From positions 1-46,187 of the forward strand of contig NZ_ML660175.1 of assembly GCF_007004725.1 (NCBI RefSeq): a stretch of DNA of 46,187 nucleotides, in the 5' to 3' direction. Within the stretch, counting starts at the first letter, position 1. The number at the start of each line of letters is the position of its first letter. Below, piece after piece: positions 1-10,100 of the stretch. The translations under genes and the position numbers were made by a program. The notes beneath the pieces are model-generated. The model was not told the DNA's origin. It worked only from the letters and a program-made list of their open reading frames with translations, and made no database searches. The stretch is from Aliikangiella coralliicola. Lineage in GTDB: Bacteria; Pseudomonadota; Gammaproteobacteria; Enterobacterales; Kangiellaceae.

Positions 1-29
1 TCAACGGCCATTAGTTTAATATCGTTCAT
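1..29 (-). CDS. 5' end of an unidentified gene, cut by the left window edge
   Basis: Only the first nine codons or so lie in the window, so the product cannot be named. On the minus strand a strong ribosome binding site (GAGGAG, 44-39) precedes two in-frame ATG codons. The one at 29 has a spacing of 9 bases. The one at 35 has only 3, which is too close, so the start at 29 (MNDIKLMAV) is preferred. The gene lies downstream of the FG-GAP protein gene on the same strand, about 100 bases beyond its stop, with no clear terminator between them, so it may be co-transcribed. Confidence 0.5.
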
Positions 30-134
30 GGACATCTTCTCCTCTACTTGTAATTGTTACCAACACACAAGTATGGCGCATTGCGACGCCGATATAGGTG
101 AAGGTGTCCATTCCATCAGTCTATCCATAAAATT

Positions 135-2282
135 CTAATCAAGCGGCTTCCTTCTCCTATTCCCACACATTAATAAAGCTAATAATAATATTCTGAAACC
201 AGTTGAGCCACCACCAGAGCTTGGTGTTGGTGCAGCTTCATCTGTATCAACTATTGCAGAACCATCATTAGGAGGTGTGTCAGAGTCATCACCAACACCG
301 TCATGGTCGCTATCAACGTATCCTTGATATATATAAGCCGCAAGCTCACCAGGAACGCTAACTATTACATCATCATAACCGTCACCATTTATGTCACCAG
401 CACCAGAAACACTTGCGCCCAGTTCTGCCCACTCCTGCGTACTACCGAACTGGATACTAAAAGTAGAACTGATGCCATTAGCACTACCATAATGAATAAA
501 TGCTGCACCAGTACTTGTTGCAGAACCATTAAATTTTGATGCGCCTACTATTACATCATCATAACCATCGCCATCTACATCACCGGCACTCGAAACACTG
601 CTGCCCAATTGAAGATATTGCTGAGCGTCCTCAATTTGGGTACGGGTACTAAAAGTGGAATTAATACCATTAGAACTACCATGATAAACAAAAGCGGCGC
701 CGGTTAAATTGTCATAAGCGGGAGCGCCTACTATTATATCGTCATAACCATCACCATTAACGTCACCAGCACTAGAGACACTAGCTCCACTCCCCAATAG
801 TTTGGTACTAAAGCTGGAATCAACCCCATTAGCACTACCAAGATGAATATAAGTTTGGGACGTGTGGTAAAAAGAACTATGCCCTCCTATAATCACATCG
901 TCATAGCCATCGCCATTGACATCGCCGGCACTAGAAACACTTAACCCCACCGTACAATGATTCTCTGTAGCCTCGCAGATATGAATAAGCTCTGTACTAA
1001 CGGTAGTGCTTACTCCACTGGAACTACCATGATAAACAAAAGCAGCACCATAAAACCACGTTACTCCATTATAATCAGGAGCACCGACTATCACATCATC
1101 ATAACCATCATCATTGACGTCGCCGGCACTAGCGACACTAGCGCCAAACCCTTGGTGAGTATGATCCTCTATAAGCGTACTAAAAGTAGAATCTATCCCA
1201 TTGGGACTACCATAATAAACACGAGCAGCACCTGTTGAATTGCTATAGTAAGGGTTGCCGACTATTACATCATCATAACCATCGCCATTGACGTCACCAG
1301 CACCAGAGACACTAATTCCACTCCCCATTAGTTTGGTATTAAAGGTAGAACCAATCCCATTAGCGCTACCATGATAAACAAACACTGTTTTATCCGCATT
1401 GCGGATACTGACTATTACATCCTCATAACCGTCACCATTGACGTCACCTGCGCTAGAAACATTACTGACCCTGAGATCATACTGAAGGATAGTATCGGGG
1501 GTATAAGAAAGTATAGGATCAACTATGATAGGGTAGACCGCTTGGCTATCATCAAACCCTATCTGTATCTGATGCGCAGATGTTCTTATTAAACTTGCTG
1601 GTAAAATCTTCTTTTTATTATCCAAAACGACTAGCTTTTTATAATCAATTTTTCTACCATCGTTCAGTTTAATGATTATGTTGTCTCTGTTTTGAATCAC
1701 TTCTCCCTTTACTACATTAATAGTTAAAAGTAATCTGCCATCGCCTTCAAGGCGCTTATAGAGATTATATCCATGCTCAATACCTTCTTCATTATTGATA
1801 AACCATTCCTGAACATCATTTTCATGCTCAAGCGTCACTTGATTCTCCGAAAATGACAAACTACTAGCAGTTATAGGTTCAGATTTGTTTAATGGATTGT
1901 CATGTTCTCTAACTAGACCGGCGTATTGCATCTGTAAGATGTTAGAAAAATTAGAACGTGATTTTATAGCAAGTCCTTTATTACTAAAGTGCACTCCAAA
2001 ATCATTCATCCAATTTCGCGCCTGAATATCCTCGTCAACATTAGAGATGTTATATTCATGACTAGCTATTTGCTCCTTAGCTTGAGTCAGCCAGCTTCCA
2101 TCAGTCTTAACAGAGTTAGTTTTTACTGAAGCAGTAGTCTCATCTAATGAGCTTGCTGTTAGAGGATTTAATATTGAATTTTTTGATGATGATTTATTAG
2201 ATAAGCCAGCCTGAAATAAAGATATGTAAACTAAGAAAGCTGACAATAAAATTAATAGCAAGGCTGCACTTTGAGTTTTCAT
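135..2282 (-). CDS. Secreted FG-GAP repeat protein with GlyGly-CTERM-type tail
   Basis: A 715-residue surface or secreted protein of unknown partner. A hydrophobic segment at residues 5-25 acts as export signal. A mixed region (about 60-265) precedes seven FG-GAP repeats, each marked by a variant of AGDVNGDGYDDVIVG, a calcium-binding loop; seven repeats fit one integrin-type beta-propeller. Next comes a short thrombospondin-type-3-like aspartate-rich stretch (DSDHDGVGDD). The end is Gly-rich, then a hydrophobic helix, then a basic CGNRRRKPLD tail, the architecture of the GlyGly-CTERM signal that rhombosortase cleaves. The start ATG follows AAAGGA with 7-base spacing. Family knowledge suggests adhesion or matrix binding; the substrate is not visible. 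A rhombosortase gene is not in the window. Confidence 0.85.
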   Translation of the reverse strand: MKTQSAALLLILLSAFLVYISLFQAGLSNKSSSKNSILNPLTASSLDETTASVKTNSVKTDGSWLTQAKEQIASHEYNISNVDEDIQARNWMNDFGVHFSNKGLAIKSRSNFSNILQMQYAGLVREHDNPLNKSEPITASSLSFSENQVTLEHENDVQEWFINNEEGIEHGYNLYKRLEGDGRLLLTINVVKGEVIQNRDNIIIKLNDGRKIDYKKLVVLDNKKKILPASLIRTSAHQIQIGFDDSQAVYPIIVDPILSYTPDTILQYDLRVSNVSSAGDVNGDGYEDVIVSIRNADKTVFVYHGSANGIGSTFNTKLMGSGISVSGAGDVNGDGYDDVIVGNPYYSNSTGAARVYYGSPNGIDSTFSTLIEDHTHQGFGASVASAGDVNDDGYDDVIVGAPDYNGVTWFYGAAFVYHGSSSGVSTTVSTELIHICEATENHCTVGLSVSSAGDVNGDGYDDVIIGGHSSFYHTSQTYIHLGSANGVDSSFSTKLLGSGASVSSAGDVNGDGYDDIIVGAPAYDNLTGAAFVYHGSSNGINSTFSTRTQIEDAQQYLQLGSSVSSAGDVDGDGYDDVIVGASKFNGSATSTGAAFIHYGSANGISSTFSIQFGSTQEWAELGASVSGAGDINGDGYDDVIVSVPGELAAYIYQGYVDSDHDGVGDDSDTPPNDGSAIVDTDEAAPTPSSGGGSTGFRILLLALLMCGNRRRKPLD

Positions 2283-2342
2283 ATTGATATCCTTTCTAAT
2301 ATGCTGAGAGGTATACGCAAACTCGACATATAGGTACTAGTT

Positions 2343-2372
2343 ACATTACTGCACACTTCCATAGTATGTCAA
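2343..2372 (-). promoter_or_regulatory. Possible sigma-70 promoter for the FG-GAP gene
   Basis: On the minus strand a perfect TTGACA (2372-2367) is followed after 18 bases by TAATGT (2348-2343), which matches the -10 consensus at only three positions. It sits about 60 bases upstream of the FG-GAP start codon, a sensible distance. The -35 box is convincing and the -10 box is weak. Confidence 0.3.
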
Positions 2373-2431
2373 TCACATATGGCAACACAGAACCACATGA
2401 CCGACTACAACATTGCAGATTTTTAAGGACC

Positions 2432-2586
2432 GTAGGTTGGATTGACGAAGGAAACCCAACAACAAAATTTGAAGTCAAAGCGAAATCTTAATTAATAAAA
2501 GACTTTCTTTAATGCTGGTTTTCAAATTACCATCCCTTTAAGAATTTTGAGATCGCTGTTGGGTTTCCTTCGTCAACCCAACCTAC
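2432..2586. repeat. Long inverted-repeat element (MITE/REP-like)
   Basis: Two 29-base arms (2432-2460 and 2558-2586) are reverse complements with a single mismatch and flank a 97-base AT-rich core with no open frame. The arm reads GTAGGTTGGRTTGACGAAGG followed by AAACCCAAC. A shorter, diverged relative lies at 22880-22957, so this is a repeat family rather than a one-off hairpin. The arm sequence resembles palindromic intergenic repeats I recall from many gammaproteobacteria; that is recollection, not a search. It lies downstream of the metalloprotease gene, and its transcript could fold and act as a stop or stability element. Confidence 0.8.
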
Positions 2587-2622
2587 CCTGCTTTATTCTT
2601 TTTGACATATGGTAGAAAATTA

Positions 2623-3552
2623 TTACAAATTAAGCGCTTTATTAAACCTAACTTTTAACTCCCGGGACAAATGATTATTCGCAAGTAAAATTATCCCTTC
2701 AGGGCCTAAGTCTACCCACTTAATCAGTTTTTTATCATCCCCTTTTGCTTCTTTTGTTAACCACAATGCAACAGTCAACGCCCCCCATTTTTTATTAAAT
2801 GGTCCGGTTGACAAACCTTTCATGAGAACGTTTGCCTCATCGTCGCTAGCGTTTATTAGCGATATCATTCGCTCCACAAATACTATTTCGAGAGACTTTA
2901 AAGTTTTTTCAGCATGTTCAGTAATATGACCATTTTCATCTTTCCACTTATTTGATATCGAGCGAAAATGACCGAATCCTTCTTTAAAAGAAGCATTTAA
3001 TGCACGCTCAAAATGATTTGTTAATTGATAAGGGTTCTGCTTGCTCCAGGCATGTTGAAGTAGATGAGTAAATTCATGCGCAAAAATTCGATCAATTCTA
3101 TTTTGGTTTTTTACAGCCTTTCCACTGCCATAGGCTCTTACAAGAACACTTAAATTAAAAAAGATTTTAGAAGGAAACTTTGTAGTATGTGTAAAGGCAT
3201 CTCGATTCCCTCTATTTCCAACAACAATAGACACCTTTCTTGGGATTTCCGTCGTCGCGTAGGGCACTGCAATTTTCTCTAATTGTGTTTCCCATAAACT
3301 CAACCTGGAAGAGATTAGACTGGCCCATTCAATTTCTTCCACTGTCAGTTTCTTTGCATTTTTTGAAACTTTATCTTTAGTAAGCACTTCAATATTCGAA
3401 TCAAAATCAACCCAATCTTCAGTTACATAGCCAGATTTATCAACGCCATATTTTAAAGTGATTAAATTCTCTTCTGATTTTGCACTGAAAGACATTAAAA
3501 CTAAAACTGCTAATAATAATTTAGTTGATTTCACCCTGAATACCTTTTTCAT
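2623..3552 (-). CDS. Secreted HExxH zinc metalloprotease-like protein
   Basis: A putative exported peptidase of about 310 residues. The N-terminus (MKKVFRVKST then a hydrophobic run ending SFSAKS) is a typical signal peptide. The zinc site is HEFTH at residues 159-163, and FKEGFG places Glu191 28 residues after it, where gluzincins keep their third zinc ligand. No prodomain or other known module is obvious. I chose the ATG at 3552 because it gives a clean signal peptide; an ATG at 3564 and a TTG at 3570 lie upstream in frame, none with an ideal ribosome binding site. The downstream inverted-repeat element and the upstream FtsX genes do not point to a pathway. Substrate unknown. Confidence 0.65.
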   Translation of the reverse strand: MKKVFRVKSTKLLLAVLVLMSFSAKSEENLITLKYGVDKSGYVTEDWVDFDSNIEVLTKDKVSKNAKKLTVEEIEWASLISSRLSLWETQLEKIAVPYATTEIPRKVSIVVGNRGNRDAFTHTTKFPSKIFFNLSVLVRAYGSGKAVKNQNRIDRIFAHEFTHLLQHAWSKQNPYQLTNHFERALNASFKEGFGHFRSISNKWKDENGHITEHAEKTLKSLEIVFVERMISLINASDDEANVLMKGLSTGPFNKKWGALTVALWLTKEAKGDDKKLIKWVDLGPEGIILLANNHLSRELKVRFNKALNL

Positions 3553-3635
3553 TCTAACGACCATTTCCAAACGAATGATCTAATTCTTGCATAATCGTAA
3601 AAATACCCACTGACAGCCAGCCGTAGATCACACGA

Positions 3636-4844
3636 TCAAACCGTCCTCGTAGCAATCGCCGGAGAAATAGTCGCCGCTCTCCGCGCCGGCATATAAGCCG
3701 CCAACTGCCCTAACACCCACAAAATTGCTACCCCTACCGGAATATAAATAAAGTTAAGCCGCGGCAAAGAATATTCAGTCTCCAGCCAATACGCCAAACC
3801 AACCGTTAATACAATACCTAAAATCGCACCGCCGGTTGTGATGATCCAATTCTCCAACATAAAGTAACGAACAATATCAGTTTTCGTTGCGCCCAACGCA
3901 CGCCTTGTACCAATCTGTTTCGTCCGTTGCTTAACATTAAACGAAGCCAACCCAAGAAAAACCAATCCCGTTATCACCAACAACAACACAATTACCGAAA
4001 CCAGAATAATACTCATCGCACGATCTCTCTGATAAGAACGAGCGGCGTGCTCTTCTAAACTTCTGACCCTTTGAATAATTTTATTTGGACTGTTAGCGGA
4101 TAACTTCTCTTCAACTTCAAGCATCAAACGATCGCGCTCTCCCGGCTCAGTTCGGATGATGTAACGGTTTCTCTGATAGGCCGGCTTACCCGGCTGAATA
4201 ACAACATGTTCCAATTTGTCCCAGCCCACCCAAGAACCGTGCATTTTTTCAATAATGCCAATGATCGTTGACTCGCTCATATCGCCCCAGAAAACCTGCT
4301 TTCCTAATGCGCCTCCTTCCGGAAAGAGTGAGTCGGCCAAAGCTTGAGTCACCAAAATGCCTGGTGGCGTGGGAGGATTAGAATCTGCCTCTACAAACTC
4401 AACTTCATTCGCCTTAAAATTTCGTCCGTGAGAAATATTAACGCCAAGTGTTTCAATGCCATGTTCAGAAAAACGATAACGAGCCGTTCCCGTCGATTCA
4501 ATCGTCAAATCAGGCACTGTTCTTAATCCAGTACCGGAACCAGAACCACTCAGGGGAATATGATTACTAATGGTTGCACTCACAACTCCGGGCATTGAGC
4601 GGATCATTCGCAAGTCCTGTTTAATGCTTTCAACCACATTAAAATTCGGGCCAAATCCTCTTACACTGACAGTGAAAATATTATTCACATCCATGCCCGT
4701 ATCACGGCCTATTTTTTCAGAACGAACGCCGATAATAAAAATCGCATTAATGACAATGGCCAAAGTAATCGCGACCTGCAAGGCCACCAGAATAGCACCT
4801 GTTTTACGGCGTTTAAGTGCATTTAAAATGGGTCTGAATTCCAC
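3636..4844 (-). CDS. MacB/FtsX-type ABC transporter permease (second of pair)
   Basis: A 402-residue inner-membrane permease with the MacB plan: one N-terminal membrane helix (about 15-40), a large periplasmic domain (about 45-270), then three helices in a C-terminal FtsX domain. The motif QRTKQIGTRRALGATKTDI is the cytoplasmic loop typical of FtsX/MacB permeases. The GTG start is chosen because AAGGAG lies 7 bases upstream. It begins 13 bases after the stop of a homologous permease, so the two are one transcript and probably form a heterodimer. MacB-type transporters move substrates across the periplasm by mechanical coupling to an ATPase. No ATPase or adaptor gene adjoins, which is odd for this family. 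Confidence 0.85.
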   Translation of the reverse strand: MEFRPILNALKRRKTGAILVALQVAITLAIVINAIFIIGVRSEKIGRDTGMDVNNIFTVSVRGFGPNFNVVESIKQDLRMIRSMPGVVSATISNHIPLSGSGSGTGLRTVPDLTIESTGTARYRFSEHGIETLGVNISHGRNFKANEVEFVEADSNPPTPPGILVTQALADSLFPEGGALGKQVFWGDMSESTIIGIIEKMHGSWVGWDKLEHVVIQPGKPAYQRNRYIIRTEPGERDRLMLEVEEKLSANSPNKIIQRVRSLEEHAARSYQRDRAMSIILVSVIVLLLVITGLVFLGLASFNVKQRTKQIGTRRALGATKTDIVRYFMLENWIITTGGAILGIVLTVGLAYWLETEYSLPRLNFIYIPVGVAILWVLGQLAAYMPARRAATISPAIATRTV

Positions 4845-4857
4845 TGGTTAGCTCCTT

Positions 4858-6174
4858 TTATTGTGTTTTTAAAAAGCCTGCGGGAGACTCCTGACATAAT
4901 TTCCAGGATGGATAAAAGCCAGCTAAAAGACTGGCCAACCAGGCCAACACTGCAGCAAATAAAACTAAAAATATATCGAGTTGAACAAGATGATCGAAAC
5001 CTTGCCCCGAATATAAATACTTAATCGCCTGTAGCCCGCCTAAAGCGAATAAAACACCTAACGCTCCACCAATCACACCTGTCAATGAAACTTCAACCAG
5101 GTGTTGCCCGAAGATAGATAGTCGATTGGCTCCCAATGCTCGACGTAATGCAACTTCCTCAGACTTTCCCAGAAAATGAGTTAGCAACAAAGCAACCGCA
5201 CTCAACACACAAACTAATAAAAATAAAACAGATAAACCCACAAGCACTTTATTATCTTCTCGTACTACTTGATTGTGTGCCATCCATTGCATAACGCTTT
5301 GCAAATGATTATTGAGCGGCCTTTCAAACCGACCTAACTCTTTTTGTTCTGTGACATAGGCATCGAGGAAATTTTTATAATCATCAACAGCCATACTATC
5401 TTCAAGTTCAACCCAAAATTGCATCCACGCAGATTCAGAATTCAACCAGTCTTTAAACGAATTAATACTCTCCGCTTTCCATCCCCAGTCACTACCAGCA
5501 GATTTTAATTCCATTGGCTCGGTCAGGCTTAACGGGATCATCATGTCGGCGACTTCGTTAAAGCCACCATTAATCACGTCATAAAATCGCGGTGTCGGAT
5601 TCCAGGTGTCCATCACACCTGAAACAACAAATTCTTTTGCGCCCATTCTTAAACGCCGGCCAACACTATTTTCGCCGCCAAATAGTTTTTCGTTAGTTTC
5701 CTTTGAAAGAACCACCACTTGCGATGCTCTCTCATCGTCGTTCGCGGTCCAGCCTGCACCGTAAAGGAAAGGAACCTGGAACATCGGAAAAAAATCGCTG
5801 CTAGTGACGCGCAGCATACTGAGATAAGGTTTGTCTTTTTCAGGTTCTACAATCAGCGTCGACTCAAACATTGCGACCTGATGTTTGGCCTTTTTAGCAG
5901 CCACCAACGCAGTGGCATCTCGATAAGTCAGCTGGTGAGGTGCTCTTTCCGGTCGGTCTCGGTCAAACGGGTGATTAATTCCCCAACTATCCAGCTGTAC
6001 GGCAAAAAGCTGACTACTTTTCTGAGGAATTGGATCAGCAGACATCAGGTAGTACACGGTGATCGTTGTCATACTAACGCCAATCCCAAGGGCAATCGCA
6101 ACGATCATTAATCCACTGAGAAGCGGGTTTCGCTTCATACTATGCATAGAAATACGCAGGTAATACAAAAACAT
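4858..6174 (-). CDS. MacB/FtsX-type ABC transporter permease (first of pair)
   Basis: A 438-residue inner-membrane protein related to the gene just downstream. It has a helix at about 18-43, a long periplasmic domain to about residue 310, and three C-terminal helices. The loop EEVALRRALGANRLSIFGQH is the FtsX signature. The ATG follows AGGG with a 6-base gap. The periplasmic domain differs clearly from its partner's, consistent with an asymmetric permease pair. The nearest upstream gene is an SGNH hydrolase 210 bases away, so the expected LolD/MacB-like ATPase must be encoded elsewhere if the pair is active. Cargo is unknown; antimicrobial-peptide or lipoprotein export is only a family-level guess. 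Confidence 0.85.
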   Translation of the reverse strand: MFLYYLRISMHSMKRNPLLSGLMIVAIALGIGVSMTTITVYYLMSADPIPQKSSQLFAVQLDSWGINHPFDRDRPERAPHQLTYRDATALVAAKKAKHQVAMFESTLIVEPEKDKPYLSMLRVTSSDFFPMFQVPFLYGAGWTANDDERASQVVVLSKETNEKLFGGENSVGRRLRMGAKEFVVSGVMDTWNPTPRFYDVINGGFNEVADMMIPLSLTEPMELKSAGSDWGWKAESINSFKDWLNSESAWMQFWVELEDSMAVDDYKNFLDAYVTEQKELGRFERPLNNHLQSVMQWMAHNQVVREDNKVLVGLSVLFLLVCVLSAVALLLTHFLGKSEEVALRRALGANRLSIFGQHLVEVSLTGVIGGALGVLFALGGLQAIKYLYSGQGFDHLVQLDIFLVLFAAVLAWLASLLAGFYPSWKLCQESPAGFLKTQ

Positions 6175-6384
6175 TCTTAGCCCTCTGGTTGATGACTGCT
6201 TTGATTACTATGATCGACTTGGTAACTTTTTTGATTCTTTTCTTGTTTTGTTTCTCGCACTTAAACAACCAAAGCCGAAGCGACAAAACGATCCAGCTTT
6301 GAAAAAGTAGCGAGATTATCTAATAGACGGGATGGGTAGAGAAAAAGTTTGCATTAGTTCTAATTTTTATTTTTGGATGTGATT

Positions 6385-7098
6385 TCAGGAATAATTTGCG
6401 CAGTGCTGATTAATAACCTTCGCGACACTTTTGCCCCATAAATCATAGGCTCTGGCGCCAGGATGAAATCCATCTTCGGCCATTAACTCCGGCGAAAAAG
6501 GTATGTCGAGTTCTAAGAAATAACAACCTTGCCGGTCTTTAAGCAAATCTTCCAGTGCAGCATTAAAGCGCTTTGCTCGCCGGCCTAAATGCCACCTGAG
6601 CGGTTGAGGTAAAGCAGGAAACTCGTGCATTGCCGGGGTCTGCGTCATGATGATTAACTTGGCTGAAAATTTTTCTTCTAAAAGTTCAATCAACTCTTCT
6701 TGATAACTTATCCATCGTTTCACCGAGATCCCCGAAGTGACATCATTTACCCCCAGCGAAGTGACAATCAGGTCAATTTGAAAATCGGGCAACGCATTTA
6801 GCTTTTGCAACGCTTGATAAGTTGTTACGCCTGATTTCGCGTTCAGGTTCCAGTGTACTCTCAAATCAGTATCGAGATAACTCAGAATTCTTCCTGCCAG
6901 CGCGTTAACTTGATTATCAGTACCAACTCCCGCTGCAGCAGAATCACCAAGGATCATTAAGCTAATGTCTCGTTTCCCCCTGCCTTGTTTGCCGAAGCGA
7001 GGCCCTTCAGCTTCGGCTAGCACAGGTGTTTTTAATCGAACCAGCAGCCCCTGAAAGATGAGTATAGGAGCCAACAAAATGGAAAAAATAACGTGCAT
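6385..7098 (-). CDS. SGNH/GDSL-family hydrolase (esterase-like)
   Basis: A 237-residue hydrolase with an N-terminal hydrophobic segment (about 3-20) that serves as membrane anchor or uncleaved signal. Block I is GDSAAAGVG with nucleophile Ser53; the Gly of block II is in LNAKSGVTT; block III is SLGVND; block V is DGFHPG with Asp209 and His212. All catalytic blocks of the SGNH fold are therefore present. The family contains lipases, thioesterases and polysaccharide deacetylases, and the sequence does not say which. I use the ATG at 7098, preceded by GAGAG with 5-base spacing; the ATG at 7110 has no such site. It ends 210 bases before the FtsX pair and starts 45 bases after the propeller sensor's stop, all on one strand. 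Confidence 0.8.
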
Positions 7099-7143
7099 AC
7101 TAGCTCTCATTATAGAAAGTTAAGATTTAGCCGGCTGGCTTGG

Positions 7144-10100
7144 TTAGCGGCATTCCAGGGTAAAAATTTCATCGAGTTCGTCAATTCGCTTTGCATCCAT
7201 AATCTGCGCCATTTTGACACTGTTAAGATTTTGATTAACTCGGACTATGCCAACAGACTCATAATCAGACTCATCGGCAACCAGGTGCAGTAAATGCTCA
7301 GTTAGTACCATCAGGCTATCGCCGCTCATATTATCCTGCTGAACGCCATCAAATGGACTCAAGGAATAAGCAAGTTTAAAATAAATTTTCTGATCAGCGT
7401 TTGGAACAATTTTGTTAGCAATATTTTTTAAACTTGTTAGCCACTGAGAAATAATCTGTTGACTCTTCTTTGCTTCCGTCAAAAAACTCACAACGCCAAT
7501 ATCATTTTCACTCCACCTGGCAACTCGCAAAAAACATTCTTGCTCACTCAATTCACGATTAAACAACTCGACCACTTCACGGGTAAGATCTTCTTCTTTT
7601 TTCTCAGCGTCAGGCTCAATAAAAACTCTGATCAGAGTCACCAGTAACTTTGACAAACTTTTTTGACTATCTCTCTCCAGTTGACTGACCCAGTCGATAT
7701 TCGCAGCAACAAAGTCACTCATAAAGCGCTGATTAGGGAGACCCGTTTCAATATCCACATTAGCCTGATGTTTAAGTTGTTCTACCTGCTTTTTCAAAAA
7801 CTCATTATTTTTACTATGGATGGCGATCTTTTTTGACACCTGTTTTGATACTCGACTCTGAAATAACTCTTGATTGGCAAGTCGCTTTGCCTGCATTCGA
7901 ATAATCAATAATAACAACACACAAAAACCAAGGCCGTACAAAGCAAATGCCCACCAGGACACCCACGGTGCCGGTAACACGTTGACTTTTAGATTAATCG
8001 AATCACTACTCCAGACACCATCATTATTACTCGCTCTCACTCTCAGGATAAAACTTCCCGCCGGTAGATTGGTAAAGGTTGCCCGGTTTAAATGACCAGA
8101 ATCAATCCACTCAGAATCAAACCCTTCTAATTTATATTGATATCTGTTTTTATCAGGTTGAGCAAAGTCTAGCCCTGCAAACTCGAAGGCAATAAGATAG
8201 TCATTATGATCAAAAGTCACTTCTTTTAAAGTCGCTAAGGGTTGCTCAAAATAGCGCAATTTGTTTTCGCTCAACACTTTGGTTAGCGTCACGGGAGGTA
8301 CATGGGTATTCTGTTTTATTTCGGTTGGGAAAAATGCTGAGACGCCATTAAGACCACCAAAATACAAACGTCCATTAGATGCCTTTAAAATCGCGCCCTG
8401 ATTTAATTCATTCTTATGAATTTCATCAGTCAGATTAAAATGATCGATTTGATCACTGTCAGGATCTAATCGACTAACCCCTTTGACGGTACTGATCCAG
8501 ATATGCCCATTAGTGTCTTCAACAATGCCGTTTACCGTACTACTATTCAGTCCATTTTCAATCGTATAATGTTTGAAGCGGTTAAGTCCTTTCCTTCGAT
8601 CTCCTGGTTCCCAACGATTTAAGCCATTCCCCTGAGTTCCAACCCAGATACGCCCTTTCGAATCTTGATAAATAAAGGAAGCAATGTTGCCAGACAATGA
8701 CTCAGGATCTTGCGGATTATTCATGAACGACTGAAACTCTTCAGTATTTTTATCCAGGCGAGAAATTCCACCACCGTCAGTGGCAAGCCAGAGATAACCT
8801 TCATCATCCTCGATAAAATTATAAATATTTTCGCTTTTTAGCACACCATTTCCATTCTCGCTTTTCCCTGTCTCATCTAATCGATACCGTTTAAAAGTGC
8901 CACTCTTTCGATCTAATCGGTTTATTCCTGCCTGGTAAGTGCCGATCCAGATTTCGCCATCAGAATCTTGTAAAATTTTGGTGACGCCGTCGGCGGATAA
9001 ACTTTTTTCATTTTCGGGATTATTTTTAAAACGTTTGAGCAATTCAAAATCAGGTGTGTAAACTTCTACGCCATCGGAGATACTGCCAACCCAGATGGTA
9101 TTATCTGCCGCCACCATCAGCGACATAATTATTTTGCTTCCAAATGTCTCTCCTGCCGGGTTTCTCGTTACACCAACATTATTTGTTTGCGCGTTGAGCA
9201 GGTTAAGTCCGCCACCAAATGTGCCGATATAAATATCACCTTTTATATTTTCGGCAAGCGCGTAAACAGTATTATTAGATAAACTGCTAGCATCTTCGAT
9301 AATGTTACGATAGTGAATAAAAGAAGCGTGATTAGGGTTCCATTGATTCAACCCTGACAAAGTACCAAACCAGAGAAGACCGCCATTGTCCTGGTTTACC
9401 GCGAGCACTCTATTGTGGTTGAGGGCGGTTCTTTGAGAGCTTTTATGGACAATTCTAAGGAAGTTATTTTTCTCTGCGTTAAAAATGCTGATACCACCAT
9501 CGGTGGCTATCCATAGTGTTTGATCTCGATCTTCGAACACCTGGTAAACTCGGTCATGGGTGAGACTTGAGTCGTCATTTTTAGCATGCCGGTAAACCTC
9601 GAAAGATTTGCTCAGCTCATCATATCGATTAAGACCGCCTCCCCGCGTGCCCAACCAAATTCGGCCGCGACTATCCTCTAACACGCTTCGAATTCTTGCG
9701 TGCGAAATAGCCCGTGCATTATTATCATCTGGCAGAAAATGAGTGACATTACTTGAATTAAACAGGAATGCACCGTTGCCATCAGTACCTACCCAAAACC
9801 TTTCACGAGAATCTTCGAAAATTGCTCTCACGTCGGCTTTTTCAAGAATGTCATTTGACCTGAATTTCTGAATATTTCGCTGAGAGTTTTCTCCCTCAAT
9901 TAGAAAAATACCATTGCCATCACTCCCCGCCCAGAGCACTTTGTTCGAATCTAGAAAAAGTGTATTAAATCGCGAAACTTCCTCCTGGCCGTCGAAAACT
10001 TTCACTCGCTCAAAACTTTCATTTTCCGCGATATATCGATTTAATCCGCCGCTAGTTGCAACCCAAAGATCACCGTAAGCGTCTTCAATAATAGCCCTGA

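Noticed and set aside
303-1592. Three plus-strand open frames opposite the FG-GAP gene
   Set aside because: They are Thr/Ile-rich antisense shadows of the repeated Asp/Gly/Asn codons, with no ribosome binding sites.
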